A stretch of 64,000 nucleotides of DNA, taken from Paenibacillus sp. FSL K6-1096 (lineage in GTDB: Bacteria; Bacillota; Bacilli; Paenibacillales; Paenibacillaceae). A program made the translations under genes and the position numbers. Below are positions 7,217-16,543 of the stretch, piece after piece; the first letter of the stretch is position 1, and every line of letters starts with the position of its first letter. A model generated the notes under the pieces. That model was not told where the DNA came from. It did not search any database and was given only the letters and a program-made list of their open reading frames with translations. The stretch lies in NCBI RefSeq assembly GCF_037977055.1, contig NZ_CP150274.1:5642001-5706000 (forward strand), written 5' to 3'.

Positions 7217-8455
7217 TTACGGCTGCACCGCCGGTGACGGCGCAGGCTTGGCGGAGCGGGTCAAGGAGAACAACTCCAACTCCGGGCGCACCTTGCCGGC
7301 CAGCGTATCCGCCAGCAGCTCGGCGGCGATCATGCTGTAGACGGTACCGTTCCCGCCGTAGCCTTCAATGAAATAGCAATGCGGGTATTCTGGATGCGAC
7401 CCCATGTACGGCAGTCCGTCGTGCGTCGAGCCGAACACTGCCCCCCAGGAGAATTCAGCCTTGATGCCTTTCAATTCCGGGAACAGGGCCGTAACCTCCT
7501 CCACCAGACGCTCGCACTGGGAGAGGACCCTGACCTCACGCCGCTCCACGCTGGTCAACTGTTCATCCTTGCCGCCGGCGATGATCCGTCCTTCCGGCGT
7601 TGTGCGGAAGTATAGATACGGGCGGGCTGTTTCCCAGAGCAGGCTTCGCTCATGCCACTTTGGAAGGCTTGACAGCGGCTCTGTCATGATAGCATAAGTG
7701 TTGATGAGCTCTGCGCCCCGGTCCTTCTTCATCTCCTGGGTCTCATACCCCATGGCGAAGACCACATTCTTCGCATAGATCCGTCCGTTCGCGGTATGGC
7801 AGATGACGCCGTCTTCGTTGTACTCATAATGGAGGGCTTCGGTCTGCTCATAGACCCGGACACCCCCCGCATGGGCTTTGTGAATCAGGCTATGCACTGT
7901 ACGCAGCGGATTCGTCTCCGCATCGCCCCTTGAATATAACGCTGCGGGTTTGGAGAATGAATAGTGCGAGCGTACCTTCTCCTCGTCCCAGAATTCGGAG
8001 TCAAAGCCGTGCTTGATCAGATTCTCGTTCTCCAGCTTCAGCATCGCCACATCTTCCGGGCTACTAGCATACAGCAGACTGCTGCGTTCAATAATCTGCG
8101 GATCAATATCCAGCTTGCCGGACAGCTCCAGAATGCGGCTCATGGCCTGCTGGCAGAGTCTGTAGAACAGGACGCCGTTCTCTTCCCCGAAGGTATTCAT
8201 GCAGGCGGTCAATGACTTGTCATTGGCAATCTGCAGCAGGCCGGTATTGGCATGGGTGCTGCCGGTGCCAACCTTTCTTTTCTCGATAAGCACAGTCTCT
8301 GCACCGCTGAGGGACATACGGTAAGACATCATAGCTCCGCCCATCCCGCCGCCGACAATCAGACAGTCACAGGTGATATCTTGCTCCAGCACCGGATACT
8401 CCGGCGGATCGGGTATTGTTATTTCCCAGGGCAGCTGCCCGCTGACGAGTTTCAT
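7217..8455 (-). CDS. FAD-dependent oxidoreductase, glycine/D-amino-acid oxidase (DAO) family
   Basis: 412 residues, AGGAG 11 bases before the start. The dinucleotide-binding motif GGGMGG is at 35-40, followed by the EKR that contacts the ribose. The downstream block STHANTGLLQ and the C-terminal EGYGGNGTVYSMIAAELLAD are typical of DadA/GlpO-like enzymes that oxidise amines or amino acids. No lipoprotein or export signal, so cytoplasmic. There is no Rieske domain as found in some relatives. Substrate unknown; a single-gene unit divergent from the spore protein genes. Confidence 0.82.
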   Translation of the reverse strand: MKLVSGQLPWEITIPDPPEYPVLEQDITCDCLIVGGGMGGAMMSYRMSLSGAETVLIEKRKVGTGSTHANTGLLQIANDKSLTACMNTFGEENGVLFYRLCQQAMSRILELSGKLDIDPQIIERSSLLYASSPEDVAMLKLENENLIKHGFDSEFWDEEKVRSHYSFSKPAALYSRGDAETNPLRTVHSLIHKAHAGGVRVYEQTEALHYEYNEDGVICHTANGRIYAKNVVFAMGYETQEMKKDRGAELINTYAIMTEPLSSLPKWHERSLLWETARPYLYFRTTPEGRIIAGGKDEQLTSVERREVRVLSQCERLVEEVTALFPELKGIKAEFSWGAVFGSTHDGLPYMGSHPEYPHCYFIEGYGGNGTVYSMIAAELLADTLAGKVRPELELFSLTRSAKPAPSPAVQP

Positions 8456-8611
8456 GGATAGATCGCTCCTTTATGTGATCCAGAGTTGTATTATTTGCAT
8501 TGTAAAAGGGTCTCATGCGCGCCTCATCCGGGATTCTTCAGGCACATAAACCGCCTGGCTCCGCGGCATACTAAGGAACGCTTGAATAACCAGAAGGAGG
8601 GAATACCCAAT

Positions 8612-8845
8612 ATGCAATCCAACCAAATGCAGGCGCTTAGCGGAAAAGAACTGGAATATATCGCCGATTCTATTTCCAACGAGGATCTGCTGATCAAGCA
8701 GCTGGCGGCGACAGCCGCAACCACACAGAACTCCGCCGTGCGGGGCATCTGTCTCCAGCAAATGCAGAGCCATAACCACCATATGGATGTGCTGGTCCAA
8801 CTGCTGCAGCAGCATCAGCAATATGCGCCAACTCAGCCGCAGTAA
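8612..8845 (+). CDS. Small spore-coat-like protein
   Basis: 77 residues from the ATG at 8612, preceded by AAGGAGGG. A mainly helical, Gln/His-rich protein with the pattern LSGKELEYIADSISNEDLLIKQ seen in small companions of CotF-type coat proteins in Paenibacillus and Bacillus. The open frame extends upstream to 8486, but the ribosome site and composition favour 8612. It is followed 37 bases later by a CotF-like gene, so the two form a unit. A sporulation role is inferred from the pair. Confidence 0.7.
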   Translation: MQSNQMQALSGKELEYIADSISNEDLLIKQLAATAATTQNSAVRGICLQQMQSHNHHMDVLVQLLQQHQQYAPTQPQ

Positions 8846-8882
8846 GCGAACAGATTCCTATAAACCCTAAGGAGGTTATACT

Positions 8883-9284
8883 GTGTACGCACAAAATGGA
8901 ACGTCATTTATGGCAGATGAAGATTTACTGAACACGATTCTGGCCGATTTGAAGCGGACAGTCCGTGAATATACCACAGCAGCCACAGAATCGAATTGCC
9001 AGGTGGTCAGACGGACATTCAATGATCTGACCATGGATACCCTAAGAATTCAGGGTGATCTGTATACGCAGATGTCGCAGATGAACATGTACACCCCTCC
9101 CGGCAAGGCCTTGCGCCAGGACCTGGACAAGCAGCTTCAGACCGCCCAGCAGACCCGGCAGAAGCTGCAGCAGTTCGTCCAGCAGAAAACGGGCGGTGCC
9201 GGAGCCTACAATCAGGCCCACGCCTCCAATGTCTCCCAGCACCAGCCGAACGTGCAGCAGCATGGCGGCTCCTACTACATGTAA
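8883..9284 (+). CDS. CotF-family spore coat protein
   Basis: 133 residues, GTG start eight bases after AAGGAGG. Helical ferritin-like region of the CotF family (residues 10-75: MADEDLLNTILADLKRTVRE with a Gln-rich second helix), then a Gln/His/Asn-rich tail ending in YYM. These proteins lie in the spore coat; their biochemical activity is not known. The Gln-rich tail is typical of coat proteins that assemble or cross-link. Confidence 0.82.
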   Translation: MYAQNGTSFMADEDLLNTILADLKRTVREYTTAATESNCQVVRRTFNDLTMDTLRIQGDLYTQMSQMNMYTPPGKALRQDLDKQLQTAQQTRQKLQQFVQQKTGGAGAYNQAHASNVSQHQPNVQQHGGSYYM

Positions 9285-9357
9285 TGTAACCCTGAGGCGG
9301 GACCGGTGAAGCAGAAGAGCGCTTACCCGGACGCCCGGGAGAACAAGCAAGTTCAAG

Positions 9358-9383
9358 ACCCCGCCCCGGCGGGGTTATTTTCG
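9358..9383 (+). terminator. Terminator after the coat genes
   Basis: GC-rich stem ACCCCGC / GCGGGGT with a tight loop (9358-9375) followed by TATTTTCG. Placed between the coat genes and the Lrp-type regulator. Confidence 0.65.
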
Positions 9384-9446
9384 TTTGCAGAACTGTTATT
9401 TTCATGTCATATTAATACTAAACTCTTTTCGCAGGAGGCTAGGGGA

Positions 9447-9938
9447 ATGAATGAACTGAAGAGGAAAGTGCTGGAACTGCTCAAGGAGGATGCGCGCAGC
9501 TCAACCGCCTTGATGGCAACTCTGCTTGGTGCGGAAGAGGAGGATATCAAGACCGCTATCGCACAGATGGAAGAGGATCATGTCATTGTGAAATATGCAA
9601 CGGTGGTCAACTGGGATAAGGTGGATGAGGAGCGGGTAACGGCGCTGATCGAGGTGCAGATTACACCGGAGCGGGGCCGCGGCTTCGAGGGGATTGCCGA
9701 GCGGATCTATCTGTATCCCCAGGTCAAATCCGTCTATCTGATGTCCGGAGCGTACGATCTGCTGGTTGAAGTGGAGGGCCGCAATCTGCGTGAGGTCGCC
9801 AATTTTGTCTCCGAGAAGCTGTCGCCGATTGATTCTGTTCTCTCCACCAAGACGAATTTTACGCTCAAAAAATATAAACAGGACGGTATCATCTTCGAAG
9901 AGCACGAGGAAGACAACCGTCTGATGATATCTCCGTGA
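9447..9938 (+). CDS. alaR: Lrp/AsnC-family regulator, AlaR-like
   Basis: 163 residues from the ATG at 9447 behind GGAGGCTAGGGG; the frame is open further upstream, but that part would run through the terminator. N-terminal winged helix (residues 1-60), then the RAM/AsnC effector domain (about 75-150: VKSVYLMSGAYDLLVEVEG). It immediately precedes an aminotransferase gene, the arrangement of alaR-alaT (yugG-yugH) in Bacillus subtilis, where the regulator activates the alanine transaminase gene. The symbol rests on this synteny and the family call and is tentative. Confidence 0.8.
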   Translation: MNELKRKVLELLKEDARSSTALMATLLGAEEEDIKTAIAQMEEDHVIVKYATVVNWDKVDEERVTALIEVQITPERGRGFEGIAERIYLYPQVKSVYLMSGAYDLLVEVEGRNLREVANFVSEKLSPIDSVLSTKTNFTLKKYKQDGIIFEEHEEDNRLMISP

Positions 9939-9950
9939 AGGGTGTAAGCC

Positions 9951-11168
9951 ATGATCATTAATAACAGTCAGCATACAGGAGATAAAGGCAAGTCGATGAA
10001 CGCTTATTTGGCCCCGCTCGTCCAGCAGATTCAGCCTTCGGGCATCCGCAAGTTTTTTGATCTGGCGGCGGGCAGCAAGGATATTATCTCGCTTGGTGTC
10101 GGGGAACCCGACTTCAAGACGCCGTGGCATGTCAGGGAAGCCTGCGTCTATTCGCTGGAACGCGGCTTCACCGGATACACCTCCAATGCGGGAATGCCGG
10201 AGCTGCGCGCCGGAATTGCCGAATACCTGGAGACCCGCTTCGCGGTGCAGTACGATCCGGCGAATCAGATTATCGCCACGGTCGGCGGCAGCGAGGCCAT
10301 TGATCTGGCGCTCCGCGCCCTGATCTCCCCGGGAGACGAAATTCTCATTCCTGAGCCATGTTATATCTCTTATTCTCCGATTACCGCCATCGGCGGCGGA
10401 ATTCCGGTAGGGATTGAGACGTTCGGGGAGAATCAGTTCAAGCTGACCGCCGAAGACCTGGAGGCGAAGATTACTCCGCGCTCCAAGATTCTGATTCTCT
10501 GTTATCCCAGCAACCCGACCGGTGCGATTATGAGCCGTGAGGACTGGGAACCGATTGCCAGAGTAGTAGAAAAGCATGATCTCATCGTCATCTCGGATGA
10601 AATCTATGCCGAGCTGACCTATGGCAGCAACCATGTCAGCTTCGCCTCGCTGCCGGGCATGCTGGACCGGACGATTCTGGTCAGCGGCTTCTCTAAGGCC
10701 TTTGCCATGACGGGCTGGCGCATGGGATATGCCTGCGGGCACCCGGACCTGATCTCGGCCATGCTGAAGATCCACCAGTACACCGTGATGTGTGCGCCTT
10801 CGATGGGCCAGGTGGCTGCGCTTGAAGCCCTGACCAACGGAATGGAAGAGAAGGACCGGATGACCGATTCATATAATCAGCGCCGCCGGCTGATTGTCAA
10901 AGGGCTGCGCGAGGCCGGACTTGAATGCCATGAGCCGCAGGGCGCTTTTTACGCTTTTCCGAGCATTAAGGCTACCGGGCTGACCTCTGACCAGTTCGCC
11001 CAGCGTCTGCTGCTGGAGCATAAGGTCGCCGCCGTACCGGGCAGCGTCTTCGGTCTGGGCGGTGAAGGATACCTGCGCTGCTCGTATGCGACCTCAGTGT
11101 CCCAACTGAATGAAGCGGTGGAGCGGATCGGGAACTTCGTGGCCCAGCTTGCCCGTGAAGGGGCGTAG
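9951..11168 (+). CDS. alaT: Class I/II PLP aminotransferase, AlaT-like
   Basis: Fold-type I aminotransferase with the PLP lysine in SGFSKAFAMTGWRMGY, phosphate and ring contacts at YPSNPTG and SDEIY, and C-terminal substrate arginine in LRCSYA. 405 residues from 9951; the ATG at 9996 (MNAYLAPLVQ) gives a protein whose N-terminus lines up better with relatives, but its ribosome site is poorer, so the start is uncertain by 15 residues. Transfers the amino group between an amino acid, likely alanine, and a 2-oxo acid. Twelve bases separate it from the Lrp-type gene, so they form an operon. PatA/aspartate transaminase activity is an alternative. Confidence 0.85.
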   Translation: MIINNSQHTGDKGKSMNAYLAPLVQQIQPSGIRKFFDLAAGSKDIISLGVGEPDFKTPWHVREACVYSLERGFTGYTSNAGMPELRAGIAEYLETRFAVQYDPANQIIATVGGSEAIDLALRALISPGDEILIPEPCYISYSPITAIGGGIPVGIETFGENQFKLTAEDLEAKITPRSKILILCYPSNPTGAIMSREDWEPIARVVEKHDLIVISDEIYAELTYGSNHVSFASLPGMLDRTILVSGFSKAFAMTGWRMGYACGHPDLISAMLKIHQYTVMCAPSMGQVAALEALTNGMEEKDRMTDSYNQRRRLIVKGLREAGLECHEPQGAFYAFPSIKATGLTSDQFAQRLLLEHKVAAVPGSVFGLGGEGYLRCSYATSVSQLNEAVERIGNFVAQLAREGA

Positions 11169-11270
11169 GCAGCCGGCCTTAACGATTGTAATGCAGCAAA
11201 TGTAGCGGATCATCCTTCTGTATGGTATTATTTTACTCTAAGGACAATAAGCACCTGAGGAGGGATGATT

Positions 11271-11453
11271 GTGCTGGGCGCAGATGCACAGAGGCTCTCG
11301 CTTGAAGCTGAAATCCAGAGCCTTCGCAGCAGAATGGAACAGCTCTTCATGCAGGAGAAGTCGTTTACCTCGGATAAGGTGATTGCCGTCAGCAGCCTGT
11401 TAGACACTAAGATTAATGAGTATATGAGAGGCCGCCACCGCAAGGGTGAATAA
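11271..11453 (+). CDS. Spo0E-like aspartyl-phosphate phosphatase
   Basis: 60 residues. The GTG at 11271 lies six bases after GAGGAGGG, a better start than the ATG at 11265, which is fused to the ribosome site. Two-helix protein with the Spo0E family signature region VSSLLDTKINEYM; the motif normally reads S-Q-x-x-D and here is SSLLD. Family members remove phosphate from Spo0A-P and delay sporulation. A monocistronic gene with its own terminator. Which response regulator it acts on is inference. Confidence 0.8.
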   Translation: MLGADAQRLSLEAEIQSLRSRMEQLFMQEKSFTSDKVIAVSSLLDTKINEYMRGRHRKGE

Positions 11454-11472
11454 TGCGGCCCGGTTTATATTG

Positions 11473-11510
11473 AAACGGATGTCTGCCTGTCTGGGGATGT
11501 CCGTTTTTTT
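11473..11510 (+). terminator. Terminator after the Spo0E-like gene
   Basis: Stem AAACGGATGTC paired (two wobbles) with GGATGTCCGTTT and a run of seven T. Confidence 0.85.
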
Positions 11511-11664
11511 GTCACTAGTACATCGTCAGGTTTAATTTTATGAATCGGATCAGTAAGACGAACATTGGATTACACACCGGCTCGCGGTCGCAATGTGTTC
11601 GGTTTTTCTCATCTTTTTGGACTCTATAGCTTATCATGGACTAAATCTTAAAGGTGGAATTCTC

Positions 11665-12561
11665 ATGGTCAAAGTGTTCAAAAGCGAGACTGGTAAAACC
11701 CAGGTACTCCGCTCCTATGACGGGCTTCTTGCCAGCTGGGGAACAGCGTACCAAGAGCTTGAGGTGGAGACGCCCTACGGGACAACCCATTGCATAACGG
11801 CTGGAGCGGCTGAGTTACCGCCGTTGCTGCTGTTCCATGGAGTAGGCGACAATTCGGCCGTGATGTGGCTGCTGAATATGAAGGAGCTGTCACAGCATTT
11901 CTGCTGTATTGCGGTAGACACGCTGGGCGGGCCGGGGAAGAGTGTTCCGGGGGAGCTGTTTCACAAACGGACCTTCGATCAGGTGGATTGGATCAGCAGT
12001 GTCGCGGATGGTCTGGGACTTGGAGACTTCTATGTGGCCGGTGTATCGAACGGAGCCTATATGGCCTTCAATTATACAGTGAACGGTCCCGGCAGAGTGC
12101 TGCGGGCGGTCTGTATGGAAGGAGGAATGGTCACGGCCCCTGTCAAAAGCATGATACATACCCTAATGATGATGTTCCCGGAGATTCTCGTCCCCACACA
12201 TAACAATCTGCTCAAGGCAGCCCGCAAGCTCAGCTCGCCTGCCTCGGGGCTTTTTGATAAGCATCCGGAGGTCGGGGAGCATCTGGTGCTGTTAATGCGC
12301 AGCCATAACCAGCAGGCGATGTTCGCCCACAAGCTCCAGCCCTATGAAAAAGAGAAAGCGATTGCATTCAGAGATAAATTGTACTTCCTGCTGGGGGATT
12401 ATAAGCTGGGGCAGAAGCGGGAACTGACCCGGACGCTGGACGGCGGCGGGTTCCGCTACACAGTTATCCCGGATGCCGGACATGGCGTAAATCATGAGCA
12501 GCCGGAGCGGGTGAACCGGGAGCTGGTGGGGTTTCTGAGGGGGAGTGAGGGAGAGCTATGA
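11665..12561 (+). CDS. Alpha/beta hydrolase
   Basis: 298 residues from the ATG at 11665 behind AAAGGTGG; an upstream in-frame ATG at 11593 has no ribosome site. Fold motifs: oxyanion HG at 58-59, nucleophile elbow GVSNG with S128, and a C-terminal histidine in PDAGHGVNHEQP. The order and the N-terminal ~45 residues (YDGLLASWGTAYQELEV) resemble the carboxylesterase YbfK-like group of bacilli. Substrate unknown. It overlaps the following APH-type gene by four bases (ATGA), so both are translated together. Confidence 0.82.
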   Translation: MVKVFKSETGKTQVLRSYDGLLASWGTAYQELEVETPYGTTHCITAGAAELPPLLLFHGVGDNSAVMWLLNMKELSQHFCCIAVDTLGGPGKSVPGELFHKRTFDQVDWISSVADGLGLGDFYVAGVSNGAYMAFNYTVNGPGRVLRAVCMEGGMVTAPVKSMIHTLMMMFPEILVPTHNNLLKAARKLSSPASGLFDKHPEVGEHLVLLMRSHNQQAMFAHKLQPYEKEKAIAFRDKLYFLLGDYKLGQKRELTRTLDGGGFRYTVIPDAGHGVNHEQPERVNRELVGFLRGSEGEL

Positions 12562-13505
12562 TTCCAGAATCGGTCAGACAACAGGTATTCGGGGAGCTTG
12601 GCCGTCCGCCTGAAGCCGTTAAGCTGCTTGGAGGGTATTCAGACAATGTATTTGAGATTGAGCGTGCTCCAGGAAATCCAATCGTGGTCAAAATATTGGA
12701 TCACACCGTAACCCCCAGGGAGCATACACGCTCGGAGCTGGAGTGGCTGAGTTATCTTGGGGCATGTGATGTACATGCGATACGCCCGATGGATGTGGAG
12801 CCTGCGAAATATTTACACCAGGTGTCGGGACCATTCTATTATATCCTCTATCACAAGGCTGAAGGAGTACATGCCGATCTAAAAGATGAGAATGTCTGGA
12901 ATCCGCTGCTATTTGTCAAATGGGGGGAAGCGATGGGGAAGCTGCATCTCTGTGCTCAGAGCTACAAGGCTGTTTATCCGCGACCACATTGGCAGGAGCA
13001 TACCCTGTTCCGGCAGAACTTGCTTAGAGCAGACTCTTTTTTATCTGAAAAATGGAGGGGCTACCAAAGAGAATTCAAGCTGCTATCCGCCACAAAAGAA
13101 GAATTTGGACTGATTCACGGGGATCTTCATTCGCATAATTTCCTGCTGGATAACGGCAGGCTAACCGTAATAGACTTCGGGGATTCAGAATATCACTGGT
13201 ATGATTATGATATTGCCATTACGATCTATCACATGGCGCAGACTATACCTGAAGGAGCCGGCAGAAGAATGGCTGTGCTCGAATTTTTTGAAGCTTTTAT
13301 GAAAGGATACCATGGTGTAAATCCCCGTATAGCATCTGTGGATCGGATCAACTACTTCATAGATTACCGCCATCTCTACTCTTATACCTATCATTCAATA
13401 TATTCAGAGCCTGGTACGCTGAACGAAGCACAAACATCTTACCTCGCCCAAATGAGGCAGAGTCTTGAAGAGGGAGGGCCGTGCCTGGGGTTTAGTCTAA
13501 CCTGA
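12558..13505 (+). CDS. Aminoglycoside-phosphotransferase-family kinase
   Basis: 315 residues. Kinase-like fold of the APH/choline-kinase superfamily: catalytic loop HGDLHSHN (187-194) and metal-binding IDFGD (205-209). The N-terminal lobe has GYSDNVFEIE and the ATP lysine in VVKIL. Many chromosomal members phosphorylate small hydroxyl metabolites (homoserine, choline, sugars), not antibiotics. Starts within the stop codon of the hydrolase gene. A resistance role should not be assumed. Confidence 0.82.
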   Translation: MIPESVRQQVFGELGRPPEAVKLLGGYSDNVFEIERAPGNPIVVKILDHTVTPREHTRSELEWLSYLGACDVHAIRPMDVEPAKYLHQVSGPFYYILYHKAEGVHADLKDENVWNPLLFVKWGEAMGKLHLCAQSYKAVYPRPHWQEHTLFRQNLLRADSFLSEKWRGYQREFKLLSATKEEFGLIHGDLHSHNFLLDNGRLTVIDFGDSEYHWYDYDIAITIYHMAQTIPEGAGRRMAVLEFFEAFMKGYHGVNPRIASVDRINYFIDYRHLYSYTYHSIYSEPGTLNEAQTSYLAQMRQSLEEGGPCLGFSLT

Positions 13506-13563
13506 GTGTACTGCCAGTCCGGATCAGTCCGAGTACTCTTCCGGTTCAAGGCTGCATACCAAT

Positions 13564-13600
13564 AACCCCCTGTGTGTGTCTGCAGACATGTCAGGGGGTT
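13564..13600 (+). terminator. Bidirectional terminator
   Basis: AACCCCCTG / CAGGGGGTT stem (13564-13572 with 13592-13600) between converging genes. Confidence 0.7.
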
Positions 13601-13615
13601 AGAGCTGCTTCCCGC

Positions 13616-15691
13616 TTAGCTTACCTTGAACGCTGCAACCGCCTGCTGCAGCCCGTCTGCCATCTTCGCAAGCTCCGTGGAGGCCGCCGCTACCTCCTCC
13701 ATGGAAGCAAGCTGCTCCTCGGAGGCTGCTGCTGCGCTCTGCGAATGCTCTGCGGCTTGCCTGGCCACTTCAGCCATCTGCACCACCGAGGAGGTCAGCT
13801 CTTCGGTACCGGCCAGCAGCTCTTCTGAGGAGGCGGACATCTCGTGAACCTGGGTATTAATCTCGCTGATGCCGCCGAGAATATCCGTGAACAGACGCCC
13901 GGCCTCACCTACCCTTTGCGACCCTTGGTGAACAGCGTCTGCATTCGCCAGCACCGCATCGGCGGCTGCCTGGTTGCCCTGCTGAATATCGAGAATCAGG
14001 CTGCTGATATGACCTGCGGCTTCAGCGGTCTGCTCGGACAGCTTCTTCACCTCACTCGCGACCACGGAGAAGCCCCGGCCGTACTCGCCCGCCCGGGCAG
14101 CCTCAATGGCCGCGTTCAAGGCGAGCATCCCGGTCTGATCGCTTATGCCTTTAATCAGTCCAATGATGTTACCAATCTGCCCGGACTGGGCGCTTAAGGA
14201 GGTAATCAGGCTTGAGGCCGCTGCAGCGGTCCGTTCCATCTCTTCCATCTGCTCCACCGTCAGCGTAATGATGGAATACCCGTCCTGCGCCTGGCTTGCG
14301 GCCCGCCCGGCTGCTGCGGCAGTATCCATTGAGGCCTCCGCGATGCGCTGCACACCAGCCGCCATTTCTTCCATCGCCCTGGCGGACTCGCTGGTGGACT
14401 GGAGCTGATGCTCTGCTCCGGCGGCCAGATCCTGAATATCCTCTACAATAGCTTCCGTAGTGTGATTGGTCTGATTGGCGCTTGACATTAGTTCCTCCGA
14501 GGTTGAAGCCACCTGGAGCGAGTGATCGGCAACCGTCCCGAGAAGCCTGCTCAGATTGGCTATCATCTGGTTCAGATGTCCGGCCATATTGCCGAATTCA
14601 TCCTCGCTGCCGGCCTCCAGCTTCCCGGTGAAGTCCCCCGCTGCCATCCGCTGGGACAGCTCATTGACACGGGCCAGCTGACGGGTAATATAGCGGCTGT
14701 ATAGATATACGGCTGCTACCGTCAGGATAAGACCCGCAAAGCTAACCAGCAGAATAGACCTTAGCAGCCCTTTAAGCGGCGCATACAGCTCCTGTTCCGG
14801 CATGGCAAGACCCACGGTCCAGCCGGTATCCGGCAGCTTTTCATAATACATCTGGATGGTCCTGCCGGAATCTGCATAGGTCACCATTCCCTCATTGCTC
14901 TTAAGCATGTCGGCTCCGGCTGCGGCGAGACTGGCGTTAGATTCGGCGGTGATTGTGAGCTTCATATTCTTCTCTGTATCCGGTCCGGCAATGTAATTGC
15001 CTTGCCTGTCCAGGAGGAATGCCCATCCGGTCTGGCCAACCTTGGTCTGTTCAATCCTGCTCTGCAGCGTCTTCAGATCGATATCCCCTGCCATTACGCC
15101 AAGCAAGGTATTCGCGGCATCCCGGAAAGGAACGGCCACCGTAGCCATTGTAGTCCCGGTAATCGTGTCATAGAAAGGATCGGTAATTCCGACCTGATCC
15201 TTGCCGATGGTATACCAGGCCTGTCCGTGATAATTGTATTCGGGGTCATTGTACTCTTCGGTAGTCACAATCTTGTCACCGTCGCGGTGGGCATAGGTAG
15301 AGAAGTACTTCAGCCTGCTGTCATACCGCCCCGGTTCAAAATAAATGCCGACACCATATGTATCCGGATTGGCCTGCAGCGCACTGGACAGCATCGTCCG
15401 GTATTGCTCCAGTGTGAATTCAGCGGCGTGGCTCTCCAGCGTCCGGGCCAGCACCTCAGGAACCATGCTGTGCACACTTAAGTTTGCATTGATTTCGTTA
15501 GAGATATCGGATATCTGCAAATTCATTTTTTGCTTGACCTCACGCTGGATAATACTTTTGGAATACGTGTACGACAACAGAGCGACCAGCACCAGCGTGA
15601 TCAGAAAGATGGGCAGGATGAATGCAAATGTTCTCATACGAATGCTTTTGAACCGGAGCCTGAAAATTCCCTTGTGGACAACATTGGCCAT
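13616..15691 (-). CDS. Methyl-accepting chemotaxis protein
   Basis: 691 residues, GGGGGGA before the ATG on the minus strand. TM1 at about 20-42, a periplasm-side double-Cache sensor at about 50-300 (YGVGIYFEPGRYD, GVMAGDIDLKTLQ, WAFLLDRQGNYIAGP), TM2 at about 312-335, HAMP at 335-390, then a long methyl-accepting coiled coil. The hairpin tip shows the invariant region ISDQTGMLALNAAIEAARAGE. The double-Cache fold in other receptors binds amino acids or organic acids; the ligand here is not known. No other chemotaxis genes are near, so it is an orphan receptor. Confidence 0.92.
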   Translation of the reverse strand: MANVVHKGIFRLRFKSIRMRTFAFILPIFLITLVLVALLSYTYSKSIIQREVKQKMNLQISDISNEINANLSVHSMVPEVLARTLESHAAEFTLEQYRTMLSSALQANPDTYGVGIYFEPGRYDSRLKYFSTYAHRDGDKIVTTEEYNDPEYNYHGQAWYTIGKDQVGITDPFYDTITGTTMATVAVPFRDAANTLLGVMAGDIDLKTLQSRIEQTKVGQTGWAFLLDRQGNYIAGPDTEKNMKLTITAESNASLAAAGADMLKSNEGMVTYADSGRTIQMYYEKLPDTGWTVGLAMPEQELYAPLKGLLRSILLVSFAGLILTVAAVYLYSRYITRQLARVNELSQRMAAGDFTGKLEAGSEDEFGNMAGHLNQMIANLSRLLGTVADHSLQVASTSEELMSSANQTNHTTEAIVEDIQDLAAGAEHQLQSTSESARAMEEMAAGVQRIAEASMDTAAAAGRAASQAQDGYSIITLTVEQMEEMERTAAAASSLITSLSAQSGQIGNIIGLIKGISDQTGMLALNAAIEAARAGEYGRGFSVVASEVKKLSEQTAEAAGHISSLILDIQQGNQAAADAVLANADAVHQGSQRVGEAGRLFTDILGGISEINTQVHEMSASSEELLAGTEELTSSVVQMAEVARQAAEHSQSAAAASEEQLASMEEVAAASTELAKMADGLQQAVAAFKVS

Positions 15692-15976
15692 GTGAATCCC
15701 CCCATTAAGAGTGTGAAGCTATTAGTTGATATATTAAATATCATCGGCTGGAGAGCGGCATTGGTTGTAGTCTTTTGTCGAAAAAAATAAAAGAATGTCG
15801 CAGCGTTTAAACCAGCATGCTACAACCCGCCCAGGGGCGGAGACCGCAGCGCAATATATGTTTTTCTCTTGAGGGAGTTATTTACATGTCAGATTAGATC
15901 AACTTTGTTTGCCTACATACCTAAGAACGATTACACTATTACTATGTGATTTGTTTCGATAGGAGGATGAAATACG

Positions 15977-16543
15977 ATGGCGATCTATACGCGTACGGGG
16001 GATCAGGGAGAGACCTCCGTGATCGGCGGCCGGGTGGGTAAGGACGATGTCCGGGTCGAGGCTTACGGCACCATAGATGAACTGAACTGCTTCGTCGGCC
16101 AGGCCCGGAGCCTGATGGAGGACGAGCGGTTCGCCGATGTACGGGAACAGCTGCTGGAAATTCAGCATGAGCTGTTCGATTGCGGCTCGGATCTGGCGTT
16201 CGTGAAGCTGAGCGAGAACCGATATAAGGTCAAGAGCGAGATGGCCGTGCGTCTGGAAGGCTGGATCGACGCGCTTCAGGCGGAGAATCCGGTGCTGGAG
16301 CGCTTCATTCTGCCCGGCGGAAGCCAGCTGTCTTCGGTGCTGCATATCTGCCGGACCGTCTGCCGCCGCGCGGAGCGCCGGGCAGTGACGCTGGCAAGGA
16401 GTGCGGAGGTTAATCCGGAGGCGGTCATCTATCTGAACCGGCTGTCGGATTATTTCTTCGCCCTGGCCCGTGCCGCGAATACCCGGCTGAGCATTGCTGA
16501 CGTAGAATATGTGCGCAGCAAAAAGGTGTTCCGCAACAAATGA
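15977..16543 (+). CDS. ATP:cob(I)alamin adenosyltransferase, PduO type
   Basis: 188 residues, AGGAGG before the ATG. N-terminal ATP loop TRTGDQGETS, then FILPGGSQLSSVLHICRTVCRRAER and the YLNRLSDYFF block of PduO/MMAB enzymes. Transfers the 5'-deoxyadenosyl group of ATP to cob(I)alamin, giving coenzyme B12. Length matches the single-domain form (YvqK-like). It is 7 kb from the cobalamin operon and translationally coupled to an RluA-type gene, so it is probably expressed independently of the riboswitch. Confidence 0.92.
   Translation: MAIYTRTGDQGETSVIGGRVGKDDVRVEAYGTIDELNCFVGQARSLMEDERFADVREQLLEIQHELFDCGSDLAFVKLSENRYKVKSEMAVRLEGWIDALQAENPVLERFILPGGSQLSSVLHICRTVCRRAERRAVTLARSAEVNPEAVIYLNRLSDYFFALARAANTRLSIADVEYVRSKKVFRNK

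Noticed and set aside
12558..13505. Aminoglycoside resistance gene
   Set aside because: The APH fold is shared with many housekeeping kinases; nothing in the sequence or context points to an antibiotic substrate.
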